Assembly (NCBI RefSeq): GCF_000334405.1
Contig: NC_020195.1
Span: forward strand, 124,001 to 188,000
Direction of reading: 5' to 3'
DNA: 64,000 bases
DNA from: Blattabacterium sp. (Blatta orientalis) str. Tarazona
GTDB lineage: Bacteria > Bacteroidota > Bacteroidia > Flavobacteriales > Blattabacteriaceae
Position numbers and translations under genes: made by a program. Position 1 is the stretch's first letter; each line of letters starts with the position of its first letter. Shown piece by piece: positions 1 to 9,333 of this stretch. The notes under the pieces were generated by a model. That model had not been told where the DNA came from, did not search any database, and saw nothing but the letters and a program-made list of their open reading frames with translations.

Positions 1-1130
1 CGCATATAAAAGGCTTTAATACAAGAAGGATAATCAAAAACAATTACAGGGCATTGAAAACATTTTTTTACTAGATATTGTTCATGTTCTGATTGTAAAT
101 CCATTCCCCAAATAACTGGATGAACAAATTTTACCATTTTTTTCTGGATGCTTTTTTCCAGAATATTTATTACTTCCGTGTAACTAATTCTTTGAAACGG
201 AAATTTTAATATAAGCTCTAATCTTTCTAAAAGTGTAGATTTCTGTTTTTGATTCCATTTTTTTATATGGTCCTTTAAAAAGGATAGATCTTCTATACAA
301 TTTTCAATGGTATATCGTATAACAAATTTTAAAAAATCCTCAGCTATATCCATATTTTCTTCTAAATGATAAAAGGCCATTTCTGGTTCTATCATCCAAA
401 ATTCAGATAAATGTCGTGAAGTATTGGAATTTTCTGCACGAAAAGCAGGTCCAAATGTATATACTTTTCCTAAAGCTAAAGAAGCGGTTTCTGCTTCTAA
501 TTGTCCAGATACACTCAAGTAGGTTTTGCACTGAAAAAAATCTTTTGCATAATCTACATTTTCTCTTATATGTGGAATATTTTTTAAATCCATAGTTGTT
601 ACCTGAAACATTTTTCCAGCTCCTTCAGCATTTGAAGTGGTAATAATTGGAGTATTGATGTAAAAAAAACCATGTTCATGAAAATATTTATGTATAGAAA
701 AAGCTACATGATGACGGACACGCATAATACTACTAAAAATATTTGTACGAAAACGTAGATGTGCTTGTTTTCGTAAGGTTTCTAAACTATGTTTTTTCGG
801 TTGTAAAATAGTTTTTTGAAAACTTTTTTGGTCTACTTCTCCATAGATCCTTATATCTAAAGATTTTAATTCTATAGATTGTTTTTTTCCTAAACTTTCT
901 ATGATTATACCTATAACTTTAATGGAACTCCCAATGGTAATTTTTTTCAAAAACTCCTTTTCTAAATTTTTAGATAAAATAATTTGAATATTTTTTATTG
1001 TTGATCCATCATTTAATGTGATGAAAATGGAATTTCGAAAAGAACGAATCCATCCCTCAACTAAAACTTTTTTATTTAAAAATTTTTTTCCTTTTTCCAA
1101 TAATTCTTTAATTGAATATTTTTCTATCAT
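1..1130 (-). CDS. asnS: Asparaginyl-tRNA synthetase, 3' end cut by window edge
   Basis: Charges tRNA-Asn with asparagine in the cytoplasm. The gene starts at an ATG at 1130 and reads without a stop to position 1, giving about 376 codons of a family that is usually about 460 residues, so the C-terminus lies outside the window. The N-terminus has the OB-fold anticodon-binding domain (KVLVEGWIRSFRNSIFITLN). The last visible residues, PVIVFDYPSCIKAFYMR, match the class II synthetase core segment that in AsnRS reads YPxxIKAFYMR, which separates it from AspRS. The frame is continuous over the visible part. It heads a minus-strand block with frr, pyrH and gdhA further along; frr begins upstream at 1693. 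Identification is firm from motifs; the boundary is partial. Confidence 0.92.
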   Translation of the reverse strand, partial: MIEKYSIKELLEKGKKFLNKKVLVEGWIRSFRNSIFITLNDGSTIKNIQIILSKNLEKEFLKKITIGSSIKVIGIIIESLGKKQSIELKSLDIRIYGEVDQKSFQKTILQPKKHSLETLRKQAHLRFRTNIFSSIMRVRHHVAFSIHKYFHEHGFFYINTPIITTSNAEGAGKMFQVTTMDLKNIPHIRENVDYAKDFFQCKTYLSVSGQLEAETASLALGKVYTFGPAFRAENSNTSRHLSEFWMIEPEMAFYHLEENMDIAEDFLKFVIRYTIENCIEDLSFLKDHIKKWNQKQKSTLLERLELILKFPFQRISYTEVINILEKSIQKKMVKFVHPVIWGMDLQSEHEQYLVKKCFQCPVIVFDYPSCIKAFYM

Positions 1131-1141
1131 GGATCAACGAA

Positions 1142-1693
1142 TTATATACTTAATATTTCTTTTTCTTTGGAAAAAAAAAGAACATCTATTTTTTGAATAG
1201 AGACCTTGGTAATTTTTTGTATACGATTTTCTCCTGTTTTAGATAAATCTTCAGATATTTTCAATCTTTTTATAGATTGGTTATACTTTTTTCGTGTGGT
1301 TCTCACGAATATTTTGCTTTTCTGTTTTTGTTTTAATTTTTTCATTAAGTTCTTTCTTCCTTCTTCCGTAAGAATAGGAAGACGAATGTGAATGGATTCT
1401 CCTTTATTGGTTGGCATAAAACCAAGATTTTCATCTATAATTGCTTTGTCTATATAGGAGATGATAGCACGATCCCAAGGATGAATCGTAATATTCATAT
1501 TATCTACAATGGTAATTGTGGCCACTTCAATTAAAGGAAAAAAAGAAGCATAACACTTTATTTTTATTTTTTCTAAAAGGGGAACAACGGATTTGCTTCC
1601 CAATCGAATGCGATGGATTTCTTCTTGAAGTTGTTTAAAAATTTTCTCCATATCTTTTTTGCAAGAAAAAAAATTTACATTTAATTCATCCAT
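1142..1693 (-). CDS. frr: Ribosome recycling factor
   Basis: Splits post-termination ribosomes together with EF-G. The 183-residue product has the usual family length (about 185). It shows the typical layout: an N-terminal helix with a conserved RLGSKS segment, the central beta/alpha domain (ATITIVDNMNITIHPWDR), the IRLPILTEEGRKNL motif, and the long C-terminal helix with KEKEIL at its end. It sits 8 bp after pyrH on the same strand, the frr-pyrH neighbourhood that is conserved widely in bacteria, and is probably co-transcribed with it. The start at 1693 (MDEL) gives the normal family N-terminus. No anomalies seen. Confidence 0.96.
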   Translation of the reverse strand: MDELNVNFFSCKKDMEKIFKQLQEEIHRIRLGSKSVVPLLEKIKIKCYASFFPLIEVATITIVDNMNITIHPWDRAIISYIDKAIIDENLGFMPTNKGESIHIRLPILTEEGRKNLMKKLKQKQKSKIFVRTTRKKYNQSIKRLKISEDLSKTGENRIQKITKVSIQKIDVLFFSKEKEILSI

Positions 1694-1701
1694 AATTTTT
1701 T

Positions 1702-2421
1702 CTATTTTTCGTTAGAAACCAGAGTTCCTATCTCTTCTCCGGAAATTACTTTTTTAAAATTTTCTTTTCTATTTATATCAAAAATAATAATAGGTAAATT
1801 ATTTTCATTTCCTAAAATAAAAGCTGTTTGATCCATTACCTTGATTCCCATTTGATAAGCCATATCAAAGGATATTTTCTTAAGTTTTTTAGCATATTTA
1901 TCTTTTTCTGGATCCTTGGTATAGATTCCATCTACTCTGGTTCCTTTTAATAAAACATCGGCTTTAATTTCTATAGCACGTAATACGGCAGCTGTATCTG
2001 TGGTAAAATATGGATTTCCTAAACCTGCCACGAATATCACCACTCTTCCTTTTTCAAGATGATGAATAGCTTTATCTTTTACAAATGGTTCTGCTATTTG
2101 ATCCATTCTAATAGCTGTTTGTATAGAAGTACATATTCCGACATTTTTTAAGTAAGCTTGGAAAGCTATTCCGTTTATAACAGTAGCTAACATCCCCATA
2201 TAATCTCCTCCTATCCTATCTATCGTATTTTCCTTTATTCTAGAAGAAAATCCTCTAAATATATTTCCTCCACCAATCACTATAGCTACCTGTCCCCCCA
2301 TTTCTACTACTTTTTTGACTTCTTCAGCGTATTGTTGAAGACGAGTAGAATGAAGTCCGAATTCGTTATTTCCCATAAGAGCTTCTCCGCTTAATTTCAA
2401 CAAGGATCTTTTGTACTTCAT
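1702..2421 (-). CDS. pyrH: Uridylate kinase (UMP kinase)
   Basis: Phosphorylates UMP to UDP in pyrimidine nucleotide synthesis. The 239-residue protein is full length for the bacterial amino-acid-kinase-fold UMP kinases. It begins YKRSLLKLSGEALMG, the nucleotide-binding strand and Lys/Gly loop. It continues with VIGGGNIFRG, the GDYMGMLATVINGIA segment typical of PyrH, and GTRVDGIYTKDPEKD near the ATP site. It lies directly upstream of frr with an 8 bp gap, supporting an operon. Start ATG at 2421. Confidence 0.97.
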   Translation of the reverse strand: MKYKRSLLKLSGEALMGNNEFGLHSTRLQQYAEEVKKVVEMGGQVAIVIGGGNIFRGFSSRIKENTIDRIGGDYMGMLATVINGIAFQAYLKNVGICTSIQTAIRMDQIAEPFVKDKAIHHLEKGRVVIFVAGLGNPYFTTDTAAVLRAIEIKADVLLKGTRVDGIYTKDPEKDKYAKKLKKISFDMAYQMGIKVMDQTAFILGNENNLPIIIFDINRKENFKKVISGEEIGTLVSNEK

Positions 2422-2450
2422 GAAAAAGATATTTAAAAAAAGATTAAAGA

Positions 2451-3881
2451 TTATGGAAAAATACCTAATTTTTCATAAGAATCTATGATTTTGTTTATAG
2501 CAAGAACAAATGCCGCAGTACGCATGTTTTCTATTTTTAAGGATTTTTTTAGATCACGAATCTTATGAAATCCATTGATCATTGTATCTTCTAGTCCACT
2601 ACGTACTAGATCTATTTCTCTTGGTCCTCTTAAAATCATTTTTTTTTCTTCTATTGGAATTTTTTTTCTACAACTAGTTTCTATAACTTGCAGCAATTCT
2701 GTATTCATATTTTCACTAAAACGTTTTTCCATGCGTCCATAACGAACATGACTTAAATTTTTTAACCATTCAAAGTAAGAGACAGTGACTCCTCCAGCAT
2801 TCAAATAAATATCTGGAACTATAAGAACTCCCTTTTTCCCTAATATATCATCAGCTTCAGGAGTCACTGGTCCATTAGCGGCTTCTCCAATAATTTTTGC
2901 CTTAATCCGATTGGCATTATGTTTATGAATCACATTTTCTAACGCAGCTGGAATAAGGATATCACATTCTAATTCTAAGGCTTTTTCTGTATCCTCTATA
3001 TTTTTTGATTCTGGAAAATTCAATATAGATCCGGTTTTCTTCAAGTGAATAATCACATTTGAGACATTCAAACCTTTTTTATTGTAAATAGCTCCTTCCC
3101 TTTCTGCTAAAGCTACAATAATAGCTCCTGCTTCATGAAAAAATGTTGCCGCATGATAACCTACATTTCCTAGACCTTGGATAATCACTTTTTTTCCATT
3201 TAATCCTACATCAAGACCTACAGATAACATCTCTTCTTTCATCTTACATAATTCTCTAATTCCATAAAATACTCCTAATCCTGTTGCTTCTTTTCTTCCT
3301 CTTACTCCACCTTGAGAAACAGGTTTTCCTGTAACACAGGCTAGAGCATCCACTTCTCCAGGACTAAGAGATAAAAAGGTGTCAAAAATCCAACTCATTT
3401 CTCTTTCTCCGGTTCCATAATCAGGGGCTGGAACATCTATCCCTGGACCTATTAAAATTTTTTTTATTAATTCAGAAGTGTAACGACGGGTTATTTTTTC
3501 TATATTTTCTGTAGAGATAATTTGTGGATCAATTTTAATCCCCCCTTTAGCTCCACCAAAAGGAACATCTACTATAGCACATTTATACGTCATCAATGCA
3601 GCTAAAGTCATCACTTCATCTTGGTTTACTTTTATGCTATATCTAATGCCTCCTTTGCAGGGAAGTTTATGATGGGAGTGTTGAACCCTATATGCTTCAA
3701 TCACTTGAATTTCTTTTCCTATTTTTACAGGAAAATGCATGCGATACACAGCATTACAAGATTTAATTTGCTCTAAAAGACCTTTTTTAATAGAAAGGTA
3801 CCGTGCAGCTTTATCAAAATTTTTTTCTATACAACTAAAAAAACTATACGCATCAGCTTTACTTTTGGTTTTTTTTGACAT
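2451..3881 (-). CDS. gdhA: Glutamate dehydrogenase
   Basis: Interconverts 2-oxoglutarate plus ammonia and glutamate. In Blattabacterium this enzyme is the accepted entry point for recycled nitrogen (established knowledge, applied here by inference). The 476-residue protein shows the substrate-binding Lys motifs KGGIRY and PFGGAKGGI, the PAPDYGTGEREMSW segment, and a Rossmann nucleotide site GLGNVGYHAATFF. Length and motifs fit the Glu/Leu/Phe/Val dehydrogenase family. I cannot tell NAD from NADP preference by eye. The start ATG at 3881 follows a 129 bp gap after leuS that contains an unusually G+C-rich patch and a TAGATTTG -7-like element, so this gene may have its own promoter. Confidence 0.95.
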   Translation of the reverse strand: MSKKTKSKADAYSFFSCIEKNFDKAARYLSIKKGLLEQIKSCNAVYRMHFPVKIGKEIQVIEAYRVQHSHHKLPCKGGIRYSIKVNQDEVMTLAALMTYKCAIVDVPFGGAKGGIKIDPQIISTENIEKITRRYTSELIKKILIGPGIDVPAPDYGTGEREMSWIFDTFLSLSPGEVDALACVTGKPVSQGGVRGRKEATGLGVFYGIRELCKMKEEMLSVGLDVGLNGKKVIIQGLGNVGYHAATFFHEAGAIIVALAEREGAIYNKKGLNVSNVIIHLKKTGSILNFPESKNIEDTEKALELECDILIPAALENVIHKHNANRIKAKIIGEAANGPVTPEADDILGKKGVLIVPDIYLNAGGVTVSYFEWLKNLSHVRYGRMEKRFSENMNTELLQVIETSCRKKIPIEEKKMILRGPREIDLVRSGLEDTMINGFHKIRDLKKSLKIENMRTAAFVLAINKIIDSYEKLGIFP

Positions 3882-3913
3882 AAAAAAAGTTTTTACACAT
3901 TTAATGAAAAAAA

Positions 3914-3969
3914 TTTCAAAACGACTGCCGGATGACCAGATACAAATCTACGTTTTATAACAATAAAAC
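3914..3969 (-). promoter_or_regulatory. Possible gdhA promoter/leader
   Basis: In the gap upstream of gdhA the minus strand carries TAGATTTG (3950 to 3943), matching the Bacteroidota -7 consensus TAnnTTTG. No TTG lies at the usual 19-21 bp spacing. Just upstream is a perfect 7 bp inverted repeat GTTTTAT/ATAAAAC (3952-3958 and 3963-3969). Downstream, about 3920-3942, is a patch far richer in G+C than its surroundings. This could be a promoter plus structured leader; support is weak. Confidence 0.3.
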
Positions 3970-4010
3970 TTTCATCAAACATCGATTAATTTTAAATTAT
4001 AAAATATGAT

Positions 4011-6842
4011 TTAAATAAATAAAATATTTATTATTTTTTTTGGGATGATGATAATTTTTTGTAATATTTTTTCATCTAAAATGAACTTTATTTTAGGATG
4101 ATTTAAAATTTTTTTTCGGATTTCCTCAATTGTTAGTTTGGATTCAAACGTTTCTTGGAATTTTAATTTTCCATTAAACATAATCGGATAAGTAATTTTT
4201 TCTTTCACAAGAAATTTTTGGTCATAAACAGGAAATGGATAAAAAATAATAGATTTTTCTTTTCCGAGTTTTCTCCAAAGTTCTTCAGCTATATGAGGAG
4301 AAAAAGGCGCTATTAATTTCACTAACGGTTCCAATATTTTTCTTTTATTGCATTTTAAAATACTTAATTGATTAACCATTATCATCAAATAACTAATGGA
4401 TGTATTAAAAGAAAATGAATTAATTTTTTCCTGTAGTTTTTTGATGGTGTGATGTAAAATTTTTAGTTCTTGAAATGTCGGATCTAAGTCACTAACCTGA
4501 AATACTTTATTTATATGAAATAAACGCAAAAACTTATTTAAAAAATTTTTTATTCCATTGATTTTTTCCTCATTCCAAGGTTTTGATTCCATAACAGGAC
4601 CCAAAAACATTTCATAAAGACGAAATATATCTGATCCATATTTTTCAGAAATCTTATCTGGAGTGATGACATTATATTTAGATTTTGACATTTTTTCTAA
4701 TTGTCTTTGACAAAAAAAACGTCCCTTTTCTAAAAAAAATTTTGCCTGAGAAAATTCAGGTCTAGAATCTTGAAACTTATTGATATCTAATTCATTATTA
4801 GAATTTACTAGAGATATATCTACATATATTTTTTGTAAATTTTCTCCTTGATTATGAGAGTTTCTTAATCCATAGGAAATAAATATATTTTTTCCAATAA
4901 TTTTTAGTATAGTAGCTGAATAATTCAGAATCATTCCTTGATTGAATATTTTCTTAAAGGGTTCTTCTGTACTAACCCATCCTCTATCTTTCAGAAATTT
5001 ATGCCAAAATCTTGCATAAATCAAATGACCCGTAGAATGTTCAGCTCCTCCTATATATAAATCAATATTTTTCCAAATATGTTCTTTTTTCTTATCCAAA
5101 AAGAATTGATTGTTATGAGCATCCATATAGCGAAGAAAATACCAACTTGATCCAGCCCAACTTGGCATCGTGCTAGTTTCTATTGGAAAGACATATTTAT
5201 TATCCACAAGAGTATTGGAAACTATTTTCATTTTTCTTTCGTCCCAAGCCCAATTTTTTACTCTAGTTAATGGAGATTTTCCATTTTTTGGATGATAATT
5301 ATTTATTTCTGGAAGAAGCAATGGAAGTTTTTCAAGGGGAATGGTTTTTGGAATTTTATTTTTAAAATAAATAGGAATGGGTTCCCCCCAATATCTTTGT
5401 CTAGAAAAAATAGCATCACGTAATCGATAACTATTTTTTTTGAACCCTATATTTTTCTCTTCCAAGATTTGAATGACTTTTTTTTTAGCTTCTTGAACTT
5501 TTAACCCATTTAGAAAATCAGAATTAATGCATATTCCATTTTTTCCTTCATAAAGTTCATTATTAGTATTCTCTTCTTTTTTTTCAGGAGTCAAAACAGA
5601 TAAAACTTCTAAATCCATATTTTTTGCAAATTTTTTGCAAATTTTTTCATGACCAGGGACCCCTATTATAGATAGGGTTTCATGATCTACAGAAAAACTA
5701 TTACTAACATAAATAGGGATTTTCTTTTTTTTAATAAAAGGATGGATCACATAATTTCCTGTAAAAACACCAGAAATATTTTTTTCTTCTACAAGATTTT
5801 TTTTACAGTATAGAGAAACTTCTTCTCTATGAGAGGAAATAGAAATTTTTTCTGCCATTGGATGATCTGTAGATAAAATAATGAATGTCATTCCAAATAT
5901 AGTTTCTGGACGAGAGATGAAAAGTTCTATTCTTTTGATATTCTCTTTTTGGTTTTGGAAAAAAAGTTCTAAAAAAATAGAATATCCTAATGTTTTTCCT
6001 ATCCAATTATATTGTAATTTTTTTAAAGACTTGGAACAATCAACAGATTCTAATCCTTTTAAAAGTCTTTCTATATAAGCGGTAATTCTTATATGCCATT
6101 GTAACATTTTTTTTCTATGAATAGGATACCCACCTCTTTGACTTCTTCCATTTGTAATTTCATCATTGGCTAAAACTGTTCCTAATCCTGGACACCAATT
6201 TACTGTATTTTCACATAAAAAAGCCAAACGATAATTCAAAAGAATAGATTCCTTTTTAGAAGAATTGAATTCTTTCCACATTTTAGAATCAAATTTATAG
6301 TTTAAAGAATGACTAGCATTAACCAATAAATTTCCATTTTTATTAAATTCTTCTACTAAAAGATCTATCGATTTAGCTTTTTCACTAGTTTTATCATACC
6401 AAGAATTAAATATTTGGATAAACATCCATTGAGTCCAACGATAATAAGTAGGATCGCTAGTAGATAATTTTCGACTCCAATCAAAAGAAAGTCCTATTTT
6501 ATCCATTTGACTTTGATATTTTTTTACATTTTGACGAGTAGTTTTAAAAGGATGCTGTCCAGTTTGAATAGCATATTGTTCTGCAGGAAGCCCAAAAGAA
6601 TCAAATCCTATAGGGAATAGAACATTATGACCTGTTGTCCGTTTGTATCGTGCATAAATATCTGAAGCTATATATCCTAAACAATGTCCTATATGGAGTC
6701 CTGAACCAGAAGGATAAGGAAACATATTTAATATATAGTATTTGGAAGATTTATTTCCGTTATTTTCTTTTGTATGAAAAATATTATGTTTTTTCCAAAA
6801 TATTTGCCAACGTTTTTCTATTTCACGAAAATTATATTCCAT
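4011..6842 (-). CDS. leuS: Leucyl-tRNA synthetase
   Basis: Charges tRNA-Leu. The 943-residue product is class I. Near residues 40-52 it has the HIGH signature in MFPYPSGSGLHIGHCLGY. It has a long inserted editing domain (around SRPETIFGMTFIILSTDHP), a KMSKSKYNVI signature near residue 690, and a C-terminal anticodon-binding part ending in short beta strands. Length is slightly above the 800-930 typical of Bacteroidota. The start ATG at 6842 places the HIGH motif at the right distance. It is divergent from mgtE across a 136 bp region holding nested palindromes, and upstream of gdhA on the same strand. Confidence 0.97.
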   Translation of the reverse strand: MEYNFREIEKRWQIFWKKHNIFHTKENNGNKSSKYYILNMFPYPSGSGLHIGHCLGYIASDIYARYKRTTGHNVLFPIGFDSFGLPAEQYAIQTGQHPFKTTRQNVKKYQSQMDKIGLSFDWSRKLSTSDPTYYRWTQWMFIQIFNSWYDKTSEKAKSIDLLVEEFNKNGNLLVNASHSLNYKFDSKMWKEFNSSKKESILLNYRLAFLCENTVNWCPGLGTVLANDEITNGRSQRGGYPIHRKKMLQWHIRITAYIERLLKGLESVDCSKSLKKLQYNWIGKTLGYSIFLELFFQNQKENIKRIELFISRPETIFGMTFIILSTDHPMAEKISISSHREEVSLYCKKNLVEEKNISGVFTGNYVIHPFIKKKKIPIYVSNSFSVDHETLSIIGVPGHEKICKKFAKNMDLEVLSVLTPEKKEENTNNELYEGKNGICINSDFLNGLKVQEAKKKVIQILEEKNIGFKKNSYRLRDAIFSRQRYWGEPIPIYFKNKIPKTIPLEKLPLLLPEINNYHPKNGKSPLTRVKNWAWDERKMKIVSNTLVDNKYVFPIETSTMPSWAGSSWYFLRYMDAHNNQFFLDKKKEHIWKNIDLYIGGAEHSTGHLIYARFWHKFLKDRGWVSTEEPFKKIFNQGMILNYSATILKIIGKNIFISYGLRNSHNQGENLQKIYVDISLVNSNNELDINKFQDSRPEFSQAKFFLEKGRFFCQRQLEKMSKSKYNVITPDKISEKYGSDIFRLYEMFLGPVMESKPWNEEKINGIKNFLNKFLRLFHINKVFQVSDLDPTFQELKILHHTIKKLQEKINSFSFNTSISYLMIMVNQLSILKCNKRKILEPLVKLIAPFSPHIAEELWRKLGKEKSIIFYPFPVYDQKFLVKEKITYPIMFNGKLKFQETFESKLTIEEIRKKILNHPKIKFILDEKILQKIIIIPKKIINILFI

Positions 6843-6866
6843 GTTTATTCTATTTTAAATTTTGTA

Positions 6867-6904
6867 AAATTACTAATGATTTTATTACGTAATTTTAGTA
6901 ATTT
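6867..6904. promoter_or_regulatory. Nested inverted repeat between leuS and mgtE
   Basis: A perfect 10 bp inverted repeat, AAATTACTAA (6867-6876) and TTAGTAATTT (6895-6904), encloses a second perfect 10 bp palindrome ATTACGTAAT (6884-6893). It lies in the divergent promoter region of leuS and mgtE, where an operator or a transcription-start structure would be expected. No regulator gene is visible nearby. A+T richness makes short palindromes common, but two nested perfect ones in 38 bp is more than I see elsewhere in the window. Confidence 0.35.
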
Positions 6905-6978
6905 CTAACTGGAGGAAATTTTTAATCTAAAAATTTTATGATAATGAAAAAAAAGTTTTTCTACAAAAAAGAAAAGAA

Positions 6979-8337
6979 ATGTTTAATCACCATAAAGAAT
7001 GTTTAGAAAATCATTTTGACGAAAATTTTTTAAATAATCAAACTATTAGTTTCCTAGTTAAATTAATCCAAGATCATCCGGATAAGGTTGTAGATATATT
7101 CATTTTGTTGAAAATAAATAGAGGAACTTCAGTTTTTAAAGTTTTAGATTTTCCTATAAAAAAAAAAATTATAGAAAGTCTTCCTTCAATTAAAATGATG
7201 GAATTATTGAATAAACTATCAGTAGACGATCGTGTTTCCTTCTTGGAAAATCTTCCAAAAAATTCTTTGAAAGATTTAATTAAATATTTAAATCCGGAAG
7301 AAAAACGTAATACATTAGTTTCTTTAGGATATCCTGAGAACAGTGTAGGCCGTTTAATGATTCCATATTATCTTGCTGTCCAAGACACTTGGAGTGTACA
7401 AGAAGTATTAGACTATATACGTAAAGAAGGTAAAAATAGTGATGTGATAGAAATAGTTTATATAGTAAATCAAAAAGGAAAATTAGTGGATGACATAAAA
7501 ATACAAGAATTTTTATTAGTAGATACAGCTACAAAAGTAGCTGATTTGATGGATGGACGATACACAGCAGCTTTAAGTGTTATTGATACAGAAGAAGAAG
7601 CTACTAAGATATTTTCTATGAATAATCGAGTCTCACTACCTGTCATAGATGATCAAAAAATTTTGCTTGGAATAGTTACTATAGATGATATTTTATGGGT
7701 CGTAAATGAAAATTATAGAGAAGATATCCAAAAAATAGGTGGAATGGAAGCTTTGAATCAATCTTATCTGAATGTTCCTTTATCCAAACTAATTAAGAAA
7801 AGAGCTGGATGGTTAACATTGTTATTTATAGGTGAGATGTTGACGACCACAGTAATGCAGTATTTTTCTAGTGCTATAGAAAAAGCGGTTGTTTTAGCCT
7901 TATTTATTCCTTTAGTTGTTTCTAGCGGGGGAAATAGCGGATCTCAAGCAGCTAGTCTAATTATTCAAGCAATGGCTTTAGGAGAAGTGAAAATGAAAGA
8001 TTGGTGGATAGTAATGCGAAGAGAAATCATATGTGGTTTTTTTTTAGGAAGTATTTTGGGTTTAACGGGTTTTATACGTGTTTTGACATGGCATAAGATA
8101 AATTTTTTTAATTATGGACCTCATTGGATATTAGTTGGGGTAACTATTTTTTTATCTTTAATTGGAGTTGTACTATGGGGAACATTTAGTGGATCTATGT
8201 TACCTTTTGTTATTAAAAAATTTAGGGGAGATCCAGCTAGTTCTTCTGCACCATTCGTAGCTACATTGGTAGATGTTGTCGGGTTAATTATATATTTTTC
8301 AATCTCTTATATTCTTCTTCAGGGGACTTTGTTATAA
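6979..8337 (+). CDS. mgtE: Magnesium transporter MgtE
   Basis: Mg2+-gated Mg2+ channel of the inner membrane. The 452-residue protein has the MgtE order. An N-terminal helical MgtE-N domain (to about residue 125, including SVDDRVSFLENLP and the SVGRLM segment) is followed by two CBS domains (about 130-250, ending LLGIVTIDDI). Then come five hydrophobic segments starting about residue 275, with the pore signature SSGGNSGSQAA and the end ATLVDVVGLIIYFSIS. It reads away from leuS, and its 3' end overlaps the convergent rluD-type gene by 50 bp. It is one of the few transporters in the window. Confidence 0.95.
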   Translation: MFNHHKECLENHFDENFLNNQTISFLVKLIQDHPDKVVDIFILLKINRGTSVFKVLDFPIKKKIIESLPSIKMMELLNKLSVDDRVSFLENLPKNSLKDLIKYLNPEEKRNTLVSLGYPENSVGRLMIPYYLAVQDTWSVQEVLDYIRKEGKNSDVIEIVYIVNQKGKLVDDIKIQEFLLVDTATKVADLMDGRYTAALSVIDTEEEATKIFSMNNRVSLPVIDDQKILLGIVTIDDILWVVNENYREDIQKIGGMEALNQSYLNVPLSKLIKKRAGWLTLLFIGEMLTTTVMQYFSSAIEKAVVLALFIPLVVSSGGNSGSQAASLIIQAMALGEVKMKDWWIVMRREIICGFFLGSILGLTGFIRVLTWHKINFFNYGPHWILVGVTIFLSLIGVVLWGTFSGSMLPFVIKKFRGDPASSSAPFVATLVDVVGLIIYFSISYILLQGTLL

Positions 8338-9322
8338 AAGATTGATTTCTTAATTTTTGGAGAACTTTTTTAAAATCTTCAGGAATTGAACAGGTAAAAT
8401 GGCATTTTCCATTTTTTGGATGAATAAAAGAAAGGGATCCTGCATGTAAAGCTTGTCTTTTTAAAAGATTTAAAGAATCTTTGAAAAAATTTATCGATTT
8501 TTTCGATAAATATTTTTTCATAAATATTTTATCTCCACCATAAGTAGAATCATTGAACAAAGGATGTCCTAAATATTTGAAATGAACTCTTATTTGATGC
8601 GTTTTTCCTGTTTCTAAATTACAAGAAACATAGGTTAGATATTTAAATCTTTCCAAAACTTTATAATGAGTAACGGAATACCTACTTCTGTAAAAATTTC
8701 TTTGAAAAAGAGTCATTCTCTTTCTATTATTAGGATCTCTTCCTATAAAACCACTTATAGTTCCTTCTTTTTTTTGTATGTCTCCCCATACTAAGGCTAG
8801 ATATTTTCTTTGAATAGTTTTAGAAATAAATTGTTGAAATAAATATTTTTGTGCATATTCATTTTTAGCTAAAACAAGTAAACCTGTAGTATCTTTATCT
8901 ATTCTGTGTACTAAACCTAATCGATATAATTGATGATTATTTTTAAAATGATATTTAATTCCATGAATTAAGGTTCCTTTTTCGTTTCCAAAACCTGGAT
9001 GTACTACCATTCCTGCAGCTTTGTTGATAACAAGAATATCTTCATCTTCATAAAGAATATTTAGAGGGAGATTTTCTGCAATAATATTTTTATATTCTGA
9101 ATCTAAAATGGGAGGATAATAAATCTCTGCTTCCACAAGATCAAAAGGTTTTATTTTATAATTTTTTTTTATAATACATTGATTTACTAAAATCTTTCCA
9201 GAATTAGTAGCCTTATGAATTTGGTTTCTGCTGATATTTTGAATAGATTTCCTCAAAAATTTATCAATTCGAATAGTTTTTTGATGTTTTTCTACAAAAA
9301 ATTTAAATTTTTTTATAGACAT
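8288..9322 (-). CDS. rluD: RluD-type 23S rRNA pseudouridine synthase
   Basis: Converts uridines to pseudouridine in large-subunit rRNA. The 344-residue protein has an N-terminal S4 RNA-binding domain (IRIDKFLRKSIQNISRNQIH, about residues 16-80) and the RluA/RluD catalytic domain. The active-site motif is HRIDKDTTGLLVLAKN (catalytic Asp in RxDxxTxG), followed by the RKYLALVWG and LETGKTHQIRVH motifs. The N-terminus is shorter than in free-living flavobacteria, which usually carry an acidic leader before the S4 domain. The 3' end overlaps mgtE by 50 bp. Whether it is RluD rather than another RluA-family member is inference from family and context. Confidence 0.9.
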   Translation of the reverse strand: MSIKKFKFFVEKHQKTIRIDKFLRKSIQNISRNQIHKATNSGKILVNQCIIKKNYKIKPFDLVEAEIYYPPILDSEYKNIIAENLPLNILYEDEDILVINKAAGMVVHPGFGNEKGTLIHGIKYHFKNNHQLYRLGLVHRIDKDTTGLLVLAKNEYAQKYLFQQFISKTIQRKYLALVWGDIQKKEGTISGFIGRDPNNRKRMTLFQRNFYRSRYSVTHYKVLERFKYLTYVSCNLETGKTHQIRVHFKYLGHPLFNDSTYGGDKIFMKKYLSKKSINFFKDSLNLLKRQALHAGSLSFIHPKNGKCHFTCSIPEDFKKVLQKLRNQSFITKSPEEEYKRLKNI

Positions 9323-9333
9323 TTTTTTTATTT

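Noticed and set aside
6938-6978. Upstream ATG as an mgtE start
   Set aside because: It is one base out of frame with mgtE and the added residues do not resemble the MgtE N-terminus; the ATG at 6979 is adequate.
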